Origin: Nocardioides donggukensis
GTDB taxonomy: Bacteria; Actinomycetota; Actinomycetes; Propionibacteriales; Nocardioidaceae
Length of the DNA stretch: 64,000 bases
Reading direction: 5' to 3'
NCBI RefSeq assembly: GCF_014842875.1
Contig: NZ_JACYXZ010000002.1
Location: 124,001 to 188,000 of the forward strand
Program-made: the position numbers and the translations under genes
Shown here: positions 1 through 7,064 of the stretch, piece by piece
How the letters are laid out: every line of letters starts with the position of its first letter
Position numbering within the stretch: position 1 is the first letter of the stretch
The notes under the pieces: generated by a model
The model's input: only the letters and a program-made list of their open reading frames with translations
The model's database searches: none
What the model was told of the DNA's origin: nothing

Positions 1-2
1 GC

Positions 3-1055
3 CCCGCCCGGGGCCTGACGGCCCGTGTCGACGCCCGTCGGGCCGAGCAGGCCGCGGCGGAGGACGCCACGGACGGGGACGACGGGGACGACGGGGACGG
101 CAGCGCCGACCCGTTCTCCTGGGCGGAGCTGGCCGCGGAGGTCAGGGCCGCCGGCGACGTCCGCGTCTGCGTGAGCAACGAGACGTTCGCGGTGGCTGAC
201 GACGAGCAGGCGGCGCGGACCGTCCGGGACCTCGGCGACGAGGACGTCCACGTCGTGATGGTGGCCCGACCGCTCGGCCGGCTGCTGCCGTCCCAGTGGC
301 AGCAGCGGGTCCGCAAGCAGCAGGGCATGGTCTCCTTCGACGACTGGCTGCGGATCGTGCTGCACGGATCCGAGGAGGAGGCCCACCACCGGCACTTCTG
401 GCACCAGCACGACCTCGACGGCATGATCCGGCGCTGGTCGGCCGCGGCCCCCGGACGGGTGAGCGTCATCGTGTCCCGCGAGGGTGACCGGTCCTACCTG
501 CCCCGGCTCTTCGAGGGCATGCTCGGGCTGCCGGAGGGGATGCTGGACCGGGCCACGCCCCAGGCCAACTTCTCCCTGTCGCTCTCCGAGGCCGAGCTGG
601 TCCGCTCCCTCGACGAGGTCGCCGAGAGGCGCGGCTGGGACCCGGAGTTCTACTACGGCGGTCTCAAGCGGCAGGTGCTGCGCTTCATCCGCCGACACAA
701 GCGCGGGCCGGACGACCGGCCTCTGGTGCTGCCCGCGTGGGTCACGGAGCGGGTCGCCGAGCTCGACGCCGAGCGGCAGGCCGTCCTGGAGTCCTCCGGG
801 GTCCGCGTCATCGGCGATCCGGCGAGCCTCTGCGAGCCGGCCCGGACGATCCCCGACGACGAGGCGGCTCGGCCGGTCCTGATCCCGGCCGATCTGGCCG
901 CCCGGCTGACCGGCTTCGCCGTGCACCGGGTGCTGAGTGACGTCCCGGCCGAGACCGAGCCGCCCGCGGCCCCGGTCCGGACGGCCCTGGAGCAGGCCTC
1001 CACACTTGACCTGGCCGCGGCGCTGGCCCGGCGGGCCCGACGCGGGCGCCGGTGA
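3..1055 (+). CDS. Sulfotransferase-like protein, 5'-truncated by window edge
   Basis: The reading frame is open from base 3 to the TGA at 1053-1055, so the gene begins outside the window. A GTG at 171 is internal, because the residues upstream of it (WAELAAEVRAAG) align with the paralogue at 3380-4447. The two proteins share long blocks such as RLLPSQWQQRVR and HHRHFW and the C-terminal RVAELDA segment. The paralogue carries a PAPS-type P-loop near its N-terminus; that part is missing here because of the edge. Function is inferred only from the paralogue: transfer of a sulfuryl group to a surface glycan or lipid is possible. Odd: an acidic Gly/Asp stretch encoded by a 9-bp tandem repeat, absent from the paralogue. 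Confidence 0.7.
   Translation, partial: PARGLTARVDARRAEQAAAEDATDGDDGDDGDGSADPFSWAELAAEVRAAGDVRVCVSNETFAVADDEQAARTVRDLGDEDVHVVMVARPLGRLLPSQWQQRVRKQQGMVSFDDWLRIVLHGSEEEAHHRHFWHQHDLDGMIRRWSAAAPGRVSVIVSREGDRSYLPRLFEGMLGLPEGMLDRATPQANFSLSLSEAELVRSLDEVAERRGWDPEFYYGGLKRQVLRFIRRHKRGPDDRPLVLPAWVTERVAELDAERQAVLESSGVRVIGDPASLCEPARTIPDDEAARPVLIPADLAARLTGFAVHRVLSDVPAETEPPAAPVRTALEQASTLDLAAALARRARRGRR
72..98 (+). repeat. 9-bp tandem repeat inside coding sequence
   Basis: The unit GACGGGGAC occurs three times without change. It encodes an Asp/Gly-rich loop in the sulfotransferase-like protein. The unit is a multiple of three, so copy-number change would alter loop length without a frameshift. Confidence 0.8.
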
Positions 1056-1089
1056 TGGCCCGGTGATGGCCCGGTGATGGGCCCGGTGA
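1051..1089 (+). repeat. 11/12-bp tandem repeat over the stop codon
   Basis: GGTGATGGCCC occurs twice, followed by a third unit with one extra G and a partial fourth. The first unit contains the stop codon of the upstream gene. The rest lies in the short spacer before the acyltransferase promoter. Confidence 0.75.
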
Positions 1090-1139
1090 AGGTGAGCGGC
1101 CCGGTTCCCCGGACCGACAGGGCCAACCGCTCGAAGCCC

Positions 1140-1145
1140 TAGGAT
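1140..1145 (+). promoter_or_regulatory. -10 element (TAGGAT) for the acyltransferase gene
   Basis: TAGGAT fits the actinobacterial TAnnnT -10. It overlaps the ATG at 1144, so transcription should begin near 1152 and that ATG would not be in the mRNA. This supports the downstream start at 1213. Confidence 0.5.
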
Positions 1146-1212
1146 GGGCGCCACCTCGGACGACCGCCCGCGGTCCTCTCCCGCTCAGACACACCGATGG
1201 GAAGGCACGATC

Positions 1213-3339
1213 ATGCCGGCCGGCACGCATGCGCGCGCGACCAGCGCGACCTCCGGGGGCCCCACCCGTGACCGGGAGTGGGGCTACCGGCCCGAGCTGG
1301 ACGGGCTGCGCACGATCGCGGTCTACGCGGTCGTCATCTTCCACTCCGGGTCGGCGGCCGTCGGCGGCGGATTCATCGGCGTCGACCTGTTCTTCGTGCT
1401 GTCGGGCTTCCTGGTCACCGGTGTCCTGATCTCCGAGATCGACGCGACCGGAGGCCTCCGGTTGGGGGCCTTCTTCGCGCGGCGGGTGCGCCGGCTCCTG
1501 CCGGCCGCCCTGCTCGTGGCCCTGGCCACCTCGTTCCTCTACGTCCTGGTCGCCTCCCAGCCCCAGCGGCTGGAGCTGGTGCGGGACGCGCAGGCGGCGC
1601 TGGTCTACCTCGCCAACTGGAACTTCGTCGCCGAGGCCAACGACTACTTCGCGGCGGAGACCGACCGCAGCCCGTTCCTGCACTACTGGTCGCTGTCGAT
1701 CGAGGAGCAGTTCTACGTCGTCTACCCGCTGCTGCTCCTCCTGCTGGTCCGGGTCCGCGCCACCCGCCGCGGCTTTCTCGTCGCCGTGCTCGCCCTGGGG
1801 CTGGTCTCGGTGGCGGCCCAGGTCCACTGGGCCTCGGTCGACCCGACCCGCGCCTACTACGGCACCGACGCCCGGCTCTACCAGCTGCTCGCCGGCGCGG
1901 CCCTCTCGATGCTGCTGGTGTGGTGGGGCGGACGGCTCGAGGGACGGGCGGCGTGGCAGCTGGTCGGGCGCACGACGGGGGCAGCGGGTGTGCTGGGCCT
2001 GCTGCTGCTGGCCAGCGGACTCGTGGACGTCTCGGCCTCGCACCGGGGACTGCTGGCGACCCTCGCCTCGGTGGCCGCGATCGGCGGCGTCTTCCTCGTC
2101 CCCGGGTCGGCCACCGGCCGCCTGCTGGCCCGCCGGGCACCGGTCTACCTCGGGAAGATCTCCTACAGCACCTACCTCTGGCACTGGCCGATCGTGCTGA
2201 TCACCGGGATGCTCTTCGACATCCCGCCGTGGGTGCTGGCGGTCCTGGCGGCGGTCGGAGCCACCGCGCTCGCCGCGCTGTCGCAGGACGTCTTCGAGGG
2301 GCCCATCCGCCGGGTGCGGATCCTGCCGGGGTGGGGGTGGCCGATCGCTCTCGGCGGCCTGGTCTCCGGCGTCCTGGTGGCCCTGTTCATCGTGCCGCCG
2401 GTGCTGGAGACGGACCGTCGTCCGGCCGCGACGCAGGCCGTCGGCGGGGACGCCGCCGGCAGCGCCGAGGCGCTCGCCGGCCGCGCCGACCGGCTGGACC
2501 GGGCGGTCCCCTCCGGCCTCGACTTCGAGAAGATCGCCCTCGACCGGGGACCCGACGACCAGTGGTGCACACCCGAGGATCCCGAGGCGTGCGAGGTGCT
2601 CGACGGCGACGGGCTCTCCGTGGTCCTGGTCGGGGACAGCCACGCCCGGATGCTCGCTCCTGCCTTCCGGGCGCTCGCGGAGGACCAGGGCTGGCGGCTC
2701 TCCTACAACATCGTCTCGTCGTGCCCGTGGCAGGACGGGGTGATCAACCTCAACGCGGCGAACCTCAACGAGAAGCAGTGCCGGGAGGCGACCGAGGGCT
2801 TCTACGACGAGACGCTGCCGGCGCTCGAGCCCGACGTGGTGGTGCTGGCGGCGCAGGAGCGCACCCAGCGGAAGCGTTGGGGCGGTCGGGTGGTCGACAC
2901 CCAGGGCGGCGACCTGCCGCTGATCCAGATGCTCGAGCAGACGACGAAGCGGACCGTCGACAAGGTCTCGGAGCTCGGCGCGCGGACGGTCCTCGTGCGC
3001 ACGGTGATGGGCACCGACGGCTACGGGGTGGGCGGACCCGACCCCCTGGACTGCCTGGCCCGGGCCGAGAAGCTGGTCGACTGCGCGGTGGTCCCTCCAG
3101 CCGAGGCGCCGATCGTGGACAGCTTCTACGACGCCCTCGCGGTCGGCCGCAACGACGTCTCGACGCTGGACGTGAACGCGGCGGTGTGTCCGGGGGCGCC
3201 CCTCTGCGCACCGATCCTCGACGGCCGCGTGGTGTGGCGGGTGGGGGACCACATCACCGGCACGATCGCACGCCACGTCCGCGAGGATCTCCTCGAGCAG
3301 CTGGTGGCCTCCGGAGCGGTGCCCGAGGGCGACCGATAG
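1213..3339 (+). CDS. Acyltransferase-3 / SGNH surface O-acyltransferase (OafA-like)
   Basis: This 708-residue membrane protein probably transfers acetyl groups from the cytoplasm to an extracellular glycan. The N-terminal acyltransferase-3 domain (about residues 15-390) shows YRPELDGLR, FFVLSGFLVTG and HYWSLSIEEQFYVVYP, with about ten hydrophobic segments. The C-terminal SGNH hydrolase domain has VGDSHA with Ser476 and a late GDHIT with His680. The Asp expected three residues before that His appears to be Val, so the triad may be atypical. ATG 1213 is chosen because GGAAGG lies 8 bases upstream and the in-frame ATG at 1144 sits inside the -10. It lies between two sulfotransferase-like paralogues, suggesting joint decoration of one surface polymer. 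That role is inference. Confidence 0.88.
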   Translation: MPAGTHARATSATSGGPTRDREWGYRPELDGLRTIAVYAVVIFHSGSAAVGGGFIGVDLFFVLSGFLVTGVLISEIDATGGLRLGAFFARRVRRLLPAALLVALATSFLYVLVASQPQRLELVRDAQAALVYLANWNFVAEANDYFAAETDRSPFLHYWSLSIEEQFYVVYPLLLLLLVRVRATRRGFLVAVLALGLVSVAAQVHWASVDPTRAYYGTDARLYQLLAGAALSMLLVWWGGRLEGRAAWQLVGRTTGAAGVLGLLLLASGLVDVSASHRGLLATLASVAAIGGVFLVPGSATGRLLARRAPVYLGKISYSTYLWHWPIVLITGMLFDIPPWVLAVLAAVGATALAALSQDVFEGPIRRVRILPGWGWPIALGGLVSGVLVALFIVPPVLETDRRPAATQAVGGDAAGSAEALAGRADRLDRAVPSGLDFEKIALDRGPDDQWCTPEDPEACEVLDGDGLSVVLVGDSHARMLAPAFRALAEDQGWRLSYNIVSSCPWQDGVINLNAANLNEKQCREATEGFYDETLPALEPDVVVLAAQERTQRKRWGGRVVDTQGGDLPLIQMLEQTTKRTVDKVSELGARTVLVRTVMGTDGYGVGGPDPLDCLARAEKLVDCAVVPPAEAPIVDSFYDALAVGRNDVSTLDVNAAVCPGAPLCAPILDGRVVWRVGDHITGTIARHVREDLLEQLVASGAVPEGDR

Positions 3340-3367
3340 GCGGCGGGTCCGGCGAGTCGGTCCTGTC

Positions 3368-3373
3368 TAGAGT
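3368..3373 (+). promoter_or_regulatory. Leaderless -10 (TAGAGT)
   Basis: TAGAGT ends 6 bases before GTG 3380, the spacing of a leaderless transcript. It places the start at 3380 rather than at the in-frame GTG 3374. Confidence 0.6.
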
Positions 3374-3379
3374 GTGCTC

Positions 3380-4447
3380 GTGAGCCCACCCGTCGACGCC
3401 CCGGAGGCGATGCTGCCGGCGGGATCGCTGCTGCTCCACGTCGGGCCGCCCAAGACCGGCTCCACGACCCTGCAGGCGGCGTTCGACCGGAACCGGCAGG
3501 CTCTGGCCGAGCGCGGGGTCGTCTACGCCGGCGAGGGGGAGCGCCCGAGGATGGCGGTCCGCGAGCTCGTCGGCCGGGACAGGCACACCCGCATCGCGAC
3601 CGGGGCCTGGGACGGTCTGGTCGCCGAGGTGCGGGCGGCAGGTGAGGCGACGGTCGTGGTCAGCAACGAGACCCTGGCCTTCGCGAAGCGACCGGCCGCA
3701 GAGCGCGCCGTCCGCGAACTGGGGGGCGAGCGCGCGCACGTGGTCATGGTGGTGCGTCCGATCGCGCGCCTGCTGCCCTCCCAGTGGCAGCAGCGGGTCC
3801 GCAACCAGCCCACGATGCCGCCGTACGAGGAGTGGTTGCGGGCGGTGCTCTCCGATGATCCGGAGGATCGCCACCACCGGCACTTCTGGCGGGTGCACGA
3901 CCTCGGCCGTCAGGTCCGACGGTGGTCGAGGGCCGCCGCCCCCGACCGGGTCGTGGCCGTCGTGTCCGACGAGGGCGACCGGGCGTTCCTGCCCCGCACC
4001 TTCGAGGCGCTGCTGGGCCTCCCCTCGGGACTGCTGGCCGCACCCAAGGCGGTGCACAACGTGTCGCTGCGGCACGGCGGGGCGGAGCTGGTGCGCGCGC
4101 TGTACCACAGCGTCCGCGAGCGGGGCTGGGACGAGGGGATGCTCCCGGACGAGCTCAAGGAGAGGATCGTGCGGGGCATCGCCACCTCCCCGGCGGGCGC
4201 CCGCGACGTCCCGATCCGGTTGCCCGCCTGGGCCGCGGACCGGGTCGCCGAGCTCGACGCCCAGCGAGCCGAGGTGCTCGCGAGCTCGGACGTCCGGGTG
4301 ATCGGCGACCCTGGGTCCCTGCGGGACCGGCCCGAGCACGGCTCCGCCGAGGAGGCGGCCGCGCCCACGACGGTGCCCATCGAGCTCGCGGTCGAGGCCC
4401 TCGCGGCAGCGATCGCCCGGGACCCGAGGGCCGACGGGAGCCCCTAG
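3380..4447 (+). CDS. Sulfotransferase-like protein
   Basis: The protein has 355 residues. Near the N-terminus, HVGPPKTGSTTLQ resembles the 5'-phosphosulfate-binding loop of PAPS-dependent sulfotransferases (PKxGSTxL), followed by a Val-Val-Ser-Asn-Glu strand and the block RLLPSQWQQRVR. The second half has no motif I can name. It is a clear paralogue of the truncated gene at the left edge and lies just after the acyltransferase. Substrate is unknown; a cell-surface polysaccharide is a reasonable guess from context. GTG 3380 is chosen because a TAGAGT -10 lies 6 bases upstream. Confidence 0.72.
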   Translation: MSPPVDAPEAMLPAGSLLLHVGPPKTGSTTLQAAFDRNRQALAERGVVYAGEGERPRMAVRELVGRDRHTRIATGAWDGLVAEVRAAGEATVVVSNETLAFAKRPAAERAVRELGGERAHVVMVVRPIARLLPSQWQQRVRNQPTMPPYEEWLRAVLSDDPEDRHHRHFWRVHDLGRQVRRWSRAAAPDRVVAVVSDEGDRAFLPRTFEALLGLPSGLLAAPKAVHNVSLRHGGAELVRALYHSVRERGWDEGMLPDELKERIVRGIATSPAGARDVPIRLPAWAADRVAELDAQRAEVLASSDVRVIGDPGSLRDRPEHGSAEEAAAPTTVPIELAVEALAAAIARDPRADGSP

Positions 4448-4466
4448 CCGCCGGCCAGGGTCTGGC

Positions 4467-4472
4467 TAGGGT
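4467..4472 (+). promoter_or_regulatory. Leaderless -10 (TAGGGT)
   Basis: TAGGGT is followed by six bases and then ATG 4479. This favours 4479 over the GTG at 4473. Confidence 0.6.
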
Positions 4473-4478
4473 GTGGCC

Positions 4479-4922
4479 ATGACCGACCAGCCCAGCCCCG
4501 AGCACCGGGTCCCCGACGGCGTCGACCGGGCCACGGTGGAGGCCGTGGGCCGGTTGACCGAGGGCCTGGAGACGATCGAGCGGGCCCGGGGTCACCTCTA
4601 CTCCTTCCACCAGCTGACCGGCGCCGCGGACTTCCAGATCGGCGACGCCGCCGAGCAGCTCCGGGCCGCGGGTCACGGCGACCTCGCCGACCGCATCGAG
4701 CGCGAGCTCGTCGGCCGCAACGTGATCGAGGGGCGCTGGACCTTCCAGGTCGTCGAGGAGTACGACGACGGCTACTGGTCGGCGGTCCGGGAGACCGAGC
4801 GGTCGGTCCGCGAGGAGCTGCTGGACGGCCGGCGGCACGTGTTCGAGGCCGGCCTCAAGGAGGAGCGGCGTACCCACGGCGACCCCCGCCACACGGCCCG
4901 CCCGGCCGGCCGGGGTGAGTGA
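4479..4922 (+). CDS. Conserved hypothetical protein, helical
   Basis: I do not recognise a named family for this 147-residue protein. It is rich in Glu, Arg and Ala, looks largely alpha-helical, and has no signal peptide or membrane segment. The central stretch around ERARGHLYSFHQLTGAADF, followed by an acidic-basic helix and FQVVEEYDDGYW, looks conserved in character rather than random, and codon third positions are strongly G/C. It has its own leaderless promoter, so it is probably a single cytoplasmic gene. Its stop lies about 45 bases before the next gene. Confidence 0.7.
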   Translation: MTDQPSPEHRVPDGVDRATVEAVGRLTEGLETIERARGHLYSFHQLTGAADFQIGDAAEQLRAAGHGDLADRIERELVGRNVIEGRWTFQVVEEYDDGYWSAVRETERSVREELLDGRRHVFEAGLKEERRTHGDPRHTARPAGRGE

Positions 4923-4953
4923 CGTCACGTGTCCGGGGGACCGCTCCCTCACC

Positions 4954-4959
4954 TAGCCT
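4954..4959 (+). promoter_or_regulatory. Leaderless -10 (TAGCCT)
   Basis: TAGCCT ends 7 bases before ATG 4967 and supports that start over the upstream in-frame GTG at 4919. Confidence 0.55.
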
Positions 4960-4966
4960 TCGGGGC

Positions 4967-6190
4967 ATGATCGCCGACAAGCTCACCCTGCCCTGCGGGG
5001 CGGTCCTGCCGAACCGGCTGGCCAAGTCCGCCCTGTCCGAGCAGCTCGGCGACCGTGCGGCCGGCCCCTCGGACCGGCTGCTGCGGCTCTACGAGCGGTG
5101 GGGTGGCAGCGGGTGCGGGCTGCTGGCGACCGGCAACGTCATGGTCGACCGGTCGGCCCTGGGCGAGCCGGCCAACGTCGTGGTCGAGGACGACCGGCAC
5201 GGTGCCGCGCTCACCGAATGGGCCCGGGCCGCCAAGGCCGGTGGCGCGACGGCGATCGTCCAGGTCAACCACCCCGGCCGGCAGTCGCCGCGGTCCCTCT
5301 CGCCGCGACCCGTCGCACCCTCCGCGGTCCCGCTGACCGGCATGGGCGGCGTGTTCTCCACGCCCCGGGCCCTCACCGTCGCGGAGATCGAGGCGCTGGT
5401 GCGCCGCTACGCCGCCACCTCGCGGATCGTGGTCGAGGCGGGTTTCGACGGGGTGCAGCTGCACGCCGCCCACGGGTACCTGATCAGCCAGTTCCTCTCC
5501 CCGCGCGTCAACCGGCGCGACGACCGGTACGGCGGCGACCCGGAGCGGCGCCGTTCGTTCCTGCTGGAGCTGGTCGCCGCGACCCGGGAGGCCATCGGCC
5601 GGCACCGGATCCTGTCGGTCAAGATGAACAGCGCCGACTTCCAGCGCGGCGGGTTCTCCGAGGACGAGTCGATCCTGGTCGCCCGCGACCTGGCCGACGC
5701 CGGCGTGGACCTGCTGGAGATCTCCGGCGGCACCTACGAGAAGGCCGCGATGATGGGCCTCACCCAGCGGGACAGCACCCGGGCCCGCGAGGCCTACTTC
5801 CTGGAGTTCGCCGAGAGGCTGCGGGCCGAGGTGGACATCCCCCTGTGGGTGACCGGCGGGTTCCGCTCCCGGACCGGGATGGACCAGGCGCTGTCCTCGG
5901 GCGCGGTCGACGTGATCGGCCTCGGGCGGCCGTTGGCCGTCGACCCGGAGTTCCCCCGCCGCCTCCTGGCCGGAGAGGTGGACCGGGTGGCGGAGCTGAC
6001 GCCGAAGCGGGTCGGCGTGCGGAAGCTCGACGGGATGGCCGAGACCGTCTGGTACACCACCCAGCTCTGGCGGATGGGCGACGGCAAGGAGCCGGCCACC
6101 CAGCGGCACGCCGCCCTCGGGGTCGCCCACTACCTGCTCGCCGGTCAGCTGCCGGCCCTGGCCCGGGGCCGAGCCACCCGGAAGGGGTGA
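4967..6190 (+). CDS. Old yellow enzyme family NADH:flavin oxidoreductase
   Basis: This 407-residue FMN-dependent TIM-barrel oxidoreductase would reduce activated double bonds of an unidentified substrate. The family is shown by LPNRLAKSAL near the N-terminus, VQVNHPGRQ, the signature HAAHGYLISQFLSP followed by NRRDDRYGG, and the phosphate-binding VDVIGLGRPLA near the C-terminus. The long 2,4-dienoyl-CoA-reductase type with a second FAD and a 4Fe-4S domain is excluded by length. A flavin reductase begins 7 bases after the stop, so the pair is probably co-transcribed and may pass electrons from one to the other. That coupling is inference. Confidence 0.9.
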   Translation: MIADKLTLPCGAVLPNRLAKSALSEQLGDRAAGPSDRLLRLYERWGGSGCGLLATGNVMVDRSALGEPANVVVEDDRHGAALTEWARAAKAGGATAIVQVNHPGRQSPRSLSPRPVAPSAVPLTGMGGVFSTPRALTVAEIEALVRRYAATSRIVVEAGFDGVQLHAAHGYLISQFLSPRVNRRDDRYGGDPERRRSFLLELVAATREAIGRHRILSVKMNSADFQRGGFSEDESILVARDLADAGVDLLEISGGTYEKAAMMGLTQRDSTRAREAYFLEFAERLRAEVDIPLWVTGGFRSRTGMDQALSSGAVDVIGLGRPLAVDPEFPRRLLAGEVDRVAELTPKRVGVRKLDGMAETVWYTTQLWRMGDGKEPATQRHAALGVAHYLLAGQLPALARGRATRKG

Positions 6191-6197
6191 CCGGCCG

Positions 6198-6926
6198 ATG
6201 ACGGGGGTCCGGTCCTTCCACCTGCCGGTCCTCGAGGTCCGGCACGAGACGGCCGACGCGGTCTCGGTCCTGCTCGGCACCACGCCGGAGGCCGAGGGCC
6301 ACTTCGACTACCGCGCCGGCCAGTTCCTCACCGTCGCCGTGCCGAGCGAGGAGACCGGGCTGGCCGCCCGCTGCTACTCGCTGAGCAGCTCCCCGGCCGA
6401 GGACGGGCCGATGACGATCACGGTCAAGCGCACCGTGGACGGCTACGCCTCGAACTGGATCGCCGAGCACCTGGCCGCGGGCGACACCCTCCAGGTGCTC
6501 CCCCCGAGCGGCATCTTCACGCCCGCGGACCTCGACGCCGACCTGCTGCTGTTCGCCGGCGGCAGCGGGGTCACGCCGATCATCTCGATCGCCCGCACCG
6601 CCCTGGCCCGGGGGACCGGTCGGATCGTGGTGCTCTACGCCAACCGCGACGAGTCCTCGGTCATCTTCGCGCCCGAGTGGGCCGCGCTCGCGGCCGCGCA
6701 CCCCGACCGGCTCCAGGTCGTCCACTGGCTCGAGTCGGTCCAGGGCCTGCCGAGCCAGGACCAGCTGCGGGCGTTCGCGGCCGAGCGGACGTCGTACGAC
6801 GCGTTCTGCTGCGGGCCGGCACCGTTCATGAAGAGCGTGTCCCTGGCGCTGCGCTCGCTGGACTTCCCGCGGGCCCGCCGACACCAGGAGAAGTTCGTCT
6901 CGCTGGGCGGCAACCCGTTCGCCTGA
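6198..6926 (+). CDS. Ferredoxin reductase-type FAD/NAD-binding protein without Fe-S domain
   Basis: The 242-residue protein has the ferredoxin-NADP reductase fold. RCYSLSSSP binds FAD, the G-rich FAGGSGVTPIISI binds nicotinamide nucleotide, and FCCGPAPFM is the usual C-terminal nucleotide motif. It resembles the reductase half of KshB/PaaE-type oxygenase reductases. Those normally continue for another 90 or so residues as a plant-type 2Fe-2S ferredoxin. Here the gene stops right after KFVSLGGNPF, the junction to that domain, and the 138 bases that follow contain no CxxxxCxxC motif in any frame. It probably delivers electrons directly, perhaps to the neighbouring old yellow enzyme. Confidence 0.82.
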   Translation: MTGVRSFHLPVLEVRHETADAVSVLLGTTPEAEGHFDYRAGQFLTVAVPSEETGLAARCYSLSSSPAEDGPMTITVKRTVDGYASNWIAEHLAAGDTLQVLPPSGIFTPADLDADLLLFAGGSGVTPIISIARTALARGTGRIVVLYANRDESSVIFAPEWAALAAAHPDRLQVVHWLESVQGLPSQDQLRAFAAERTSYDAFCCGPAPFMKSVSLALRSLDFPRARRHQEKFVSLGGNPFA

Positions 6927-6960
6927 GGCCCCAGGTGCGGCGGAGGCGCGGGCGCGGCCG

Positions 6961-6980
6961 GAACTACGACCCTGTAGTTC
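6961..6980. promoter_or_regulatory. Inverted repeat, possible operator
   Basis: GAACTAC and GTAGTTC form perfect 7-bp arms around a 6-base loop. It lies 35 bases after the reductase stop and about 85 bases before the phospholipase-D gene. There is no T-run, so an operator is at least as likely as a terminator. Confidence 0.4.
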
Positions 6981-7013
6981 AGCCGAACCGCTTGCCGGGG
7001 CTCCGGTCCATCG

Positions 7014-7036
7014 TGTGACATGTGAGCCTGATGTGA
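7014..7036 (+). promoter_or_regulatory. TGTGA direct repeats upstream of phospholipase-D gene
   Basis: TGTGA occurs at 7014, 7021 and 7032. The last two are 11 bases apart, about one helical turn, as seen for tandem response-regulator sites. No regulator is encoded nearby. Confidence 0.3.
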
Positions 7037-7064
7037 AAGTTGTTGCCTCTCGAGGAGCTCCGCC

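Noticed and set aside
171..1055. Full-length gene starting at GTG 171
   Set aside because: The frame is open upstream to the window edge and those residues align with the paralogue, so 171 is internal.
808..3276. 822-codon open frame on the minus strand opposite the acyltransferase
   Set aside because: Its product is Arg/Pro/Gly/His-rich with no motif, and it is the GC-driven shadow of a well-supported gene on the other strand.
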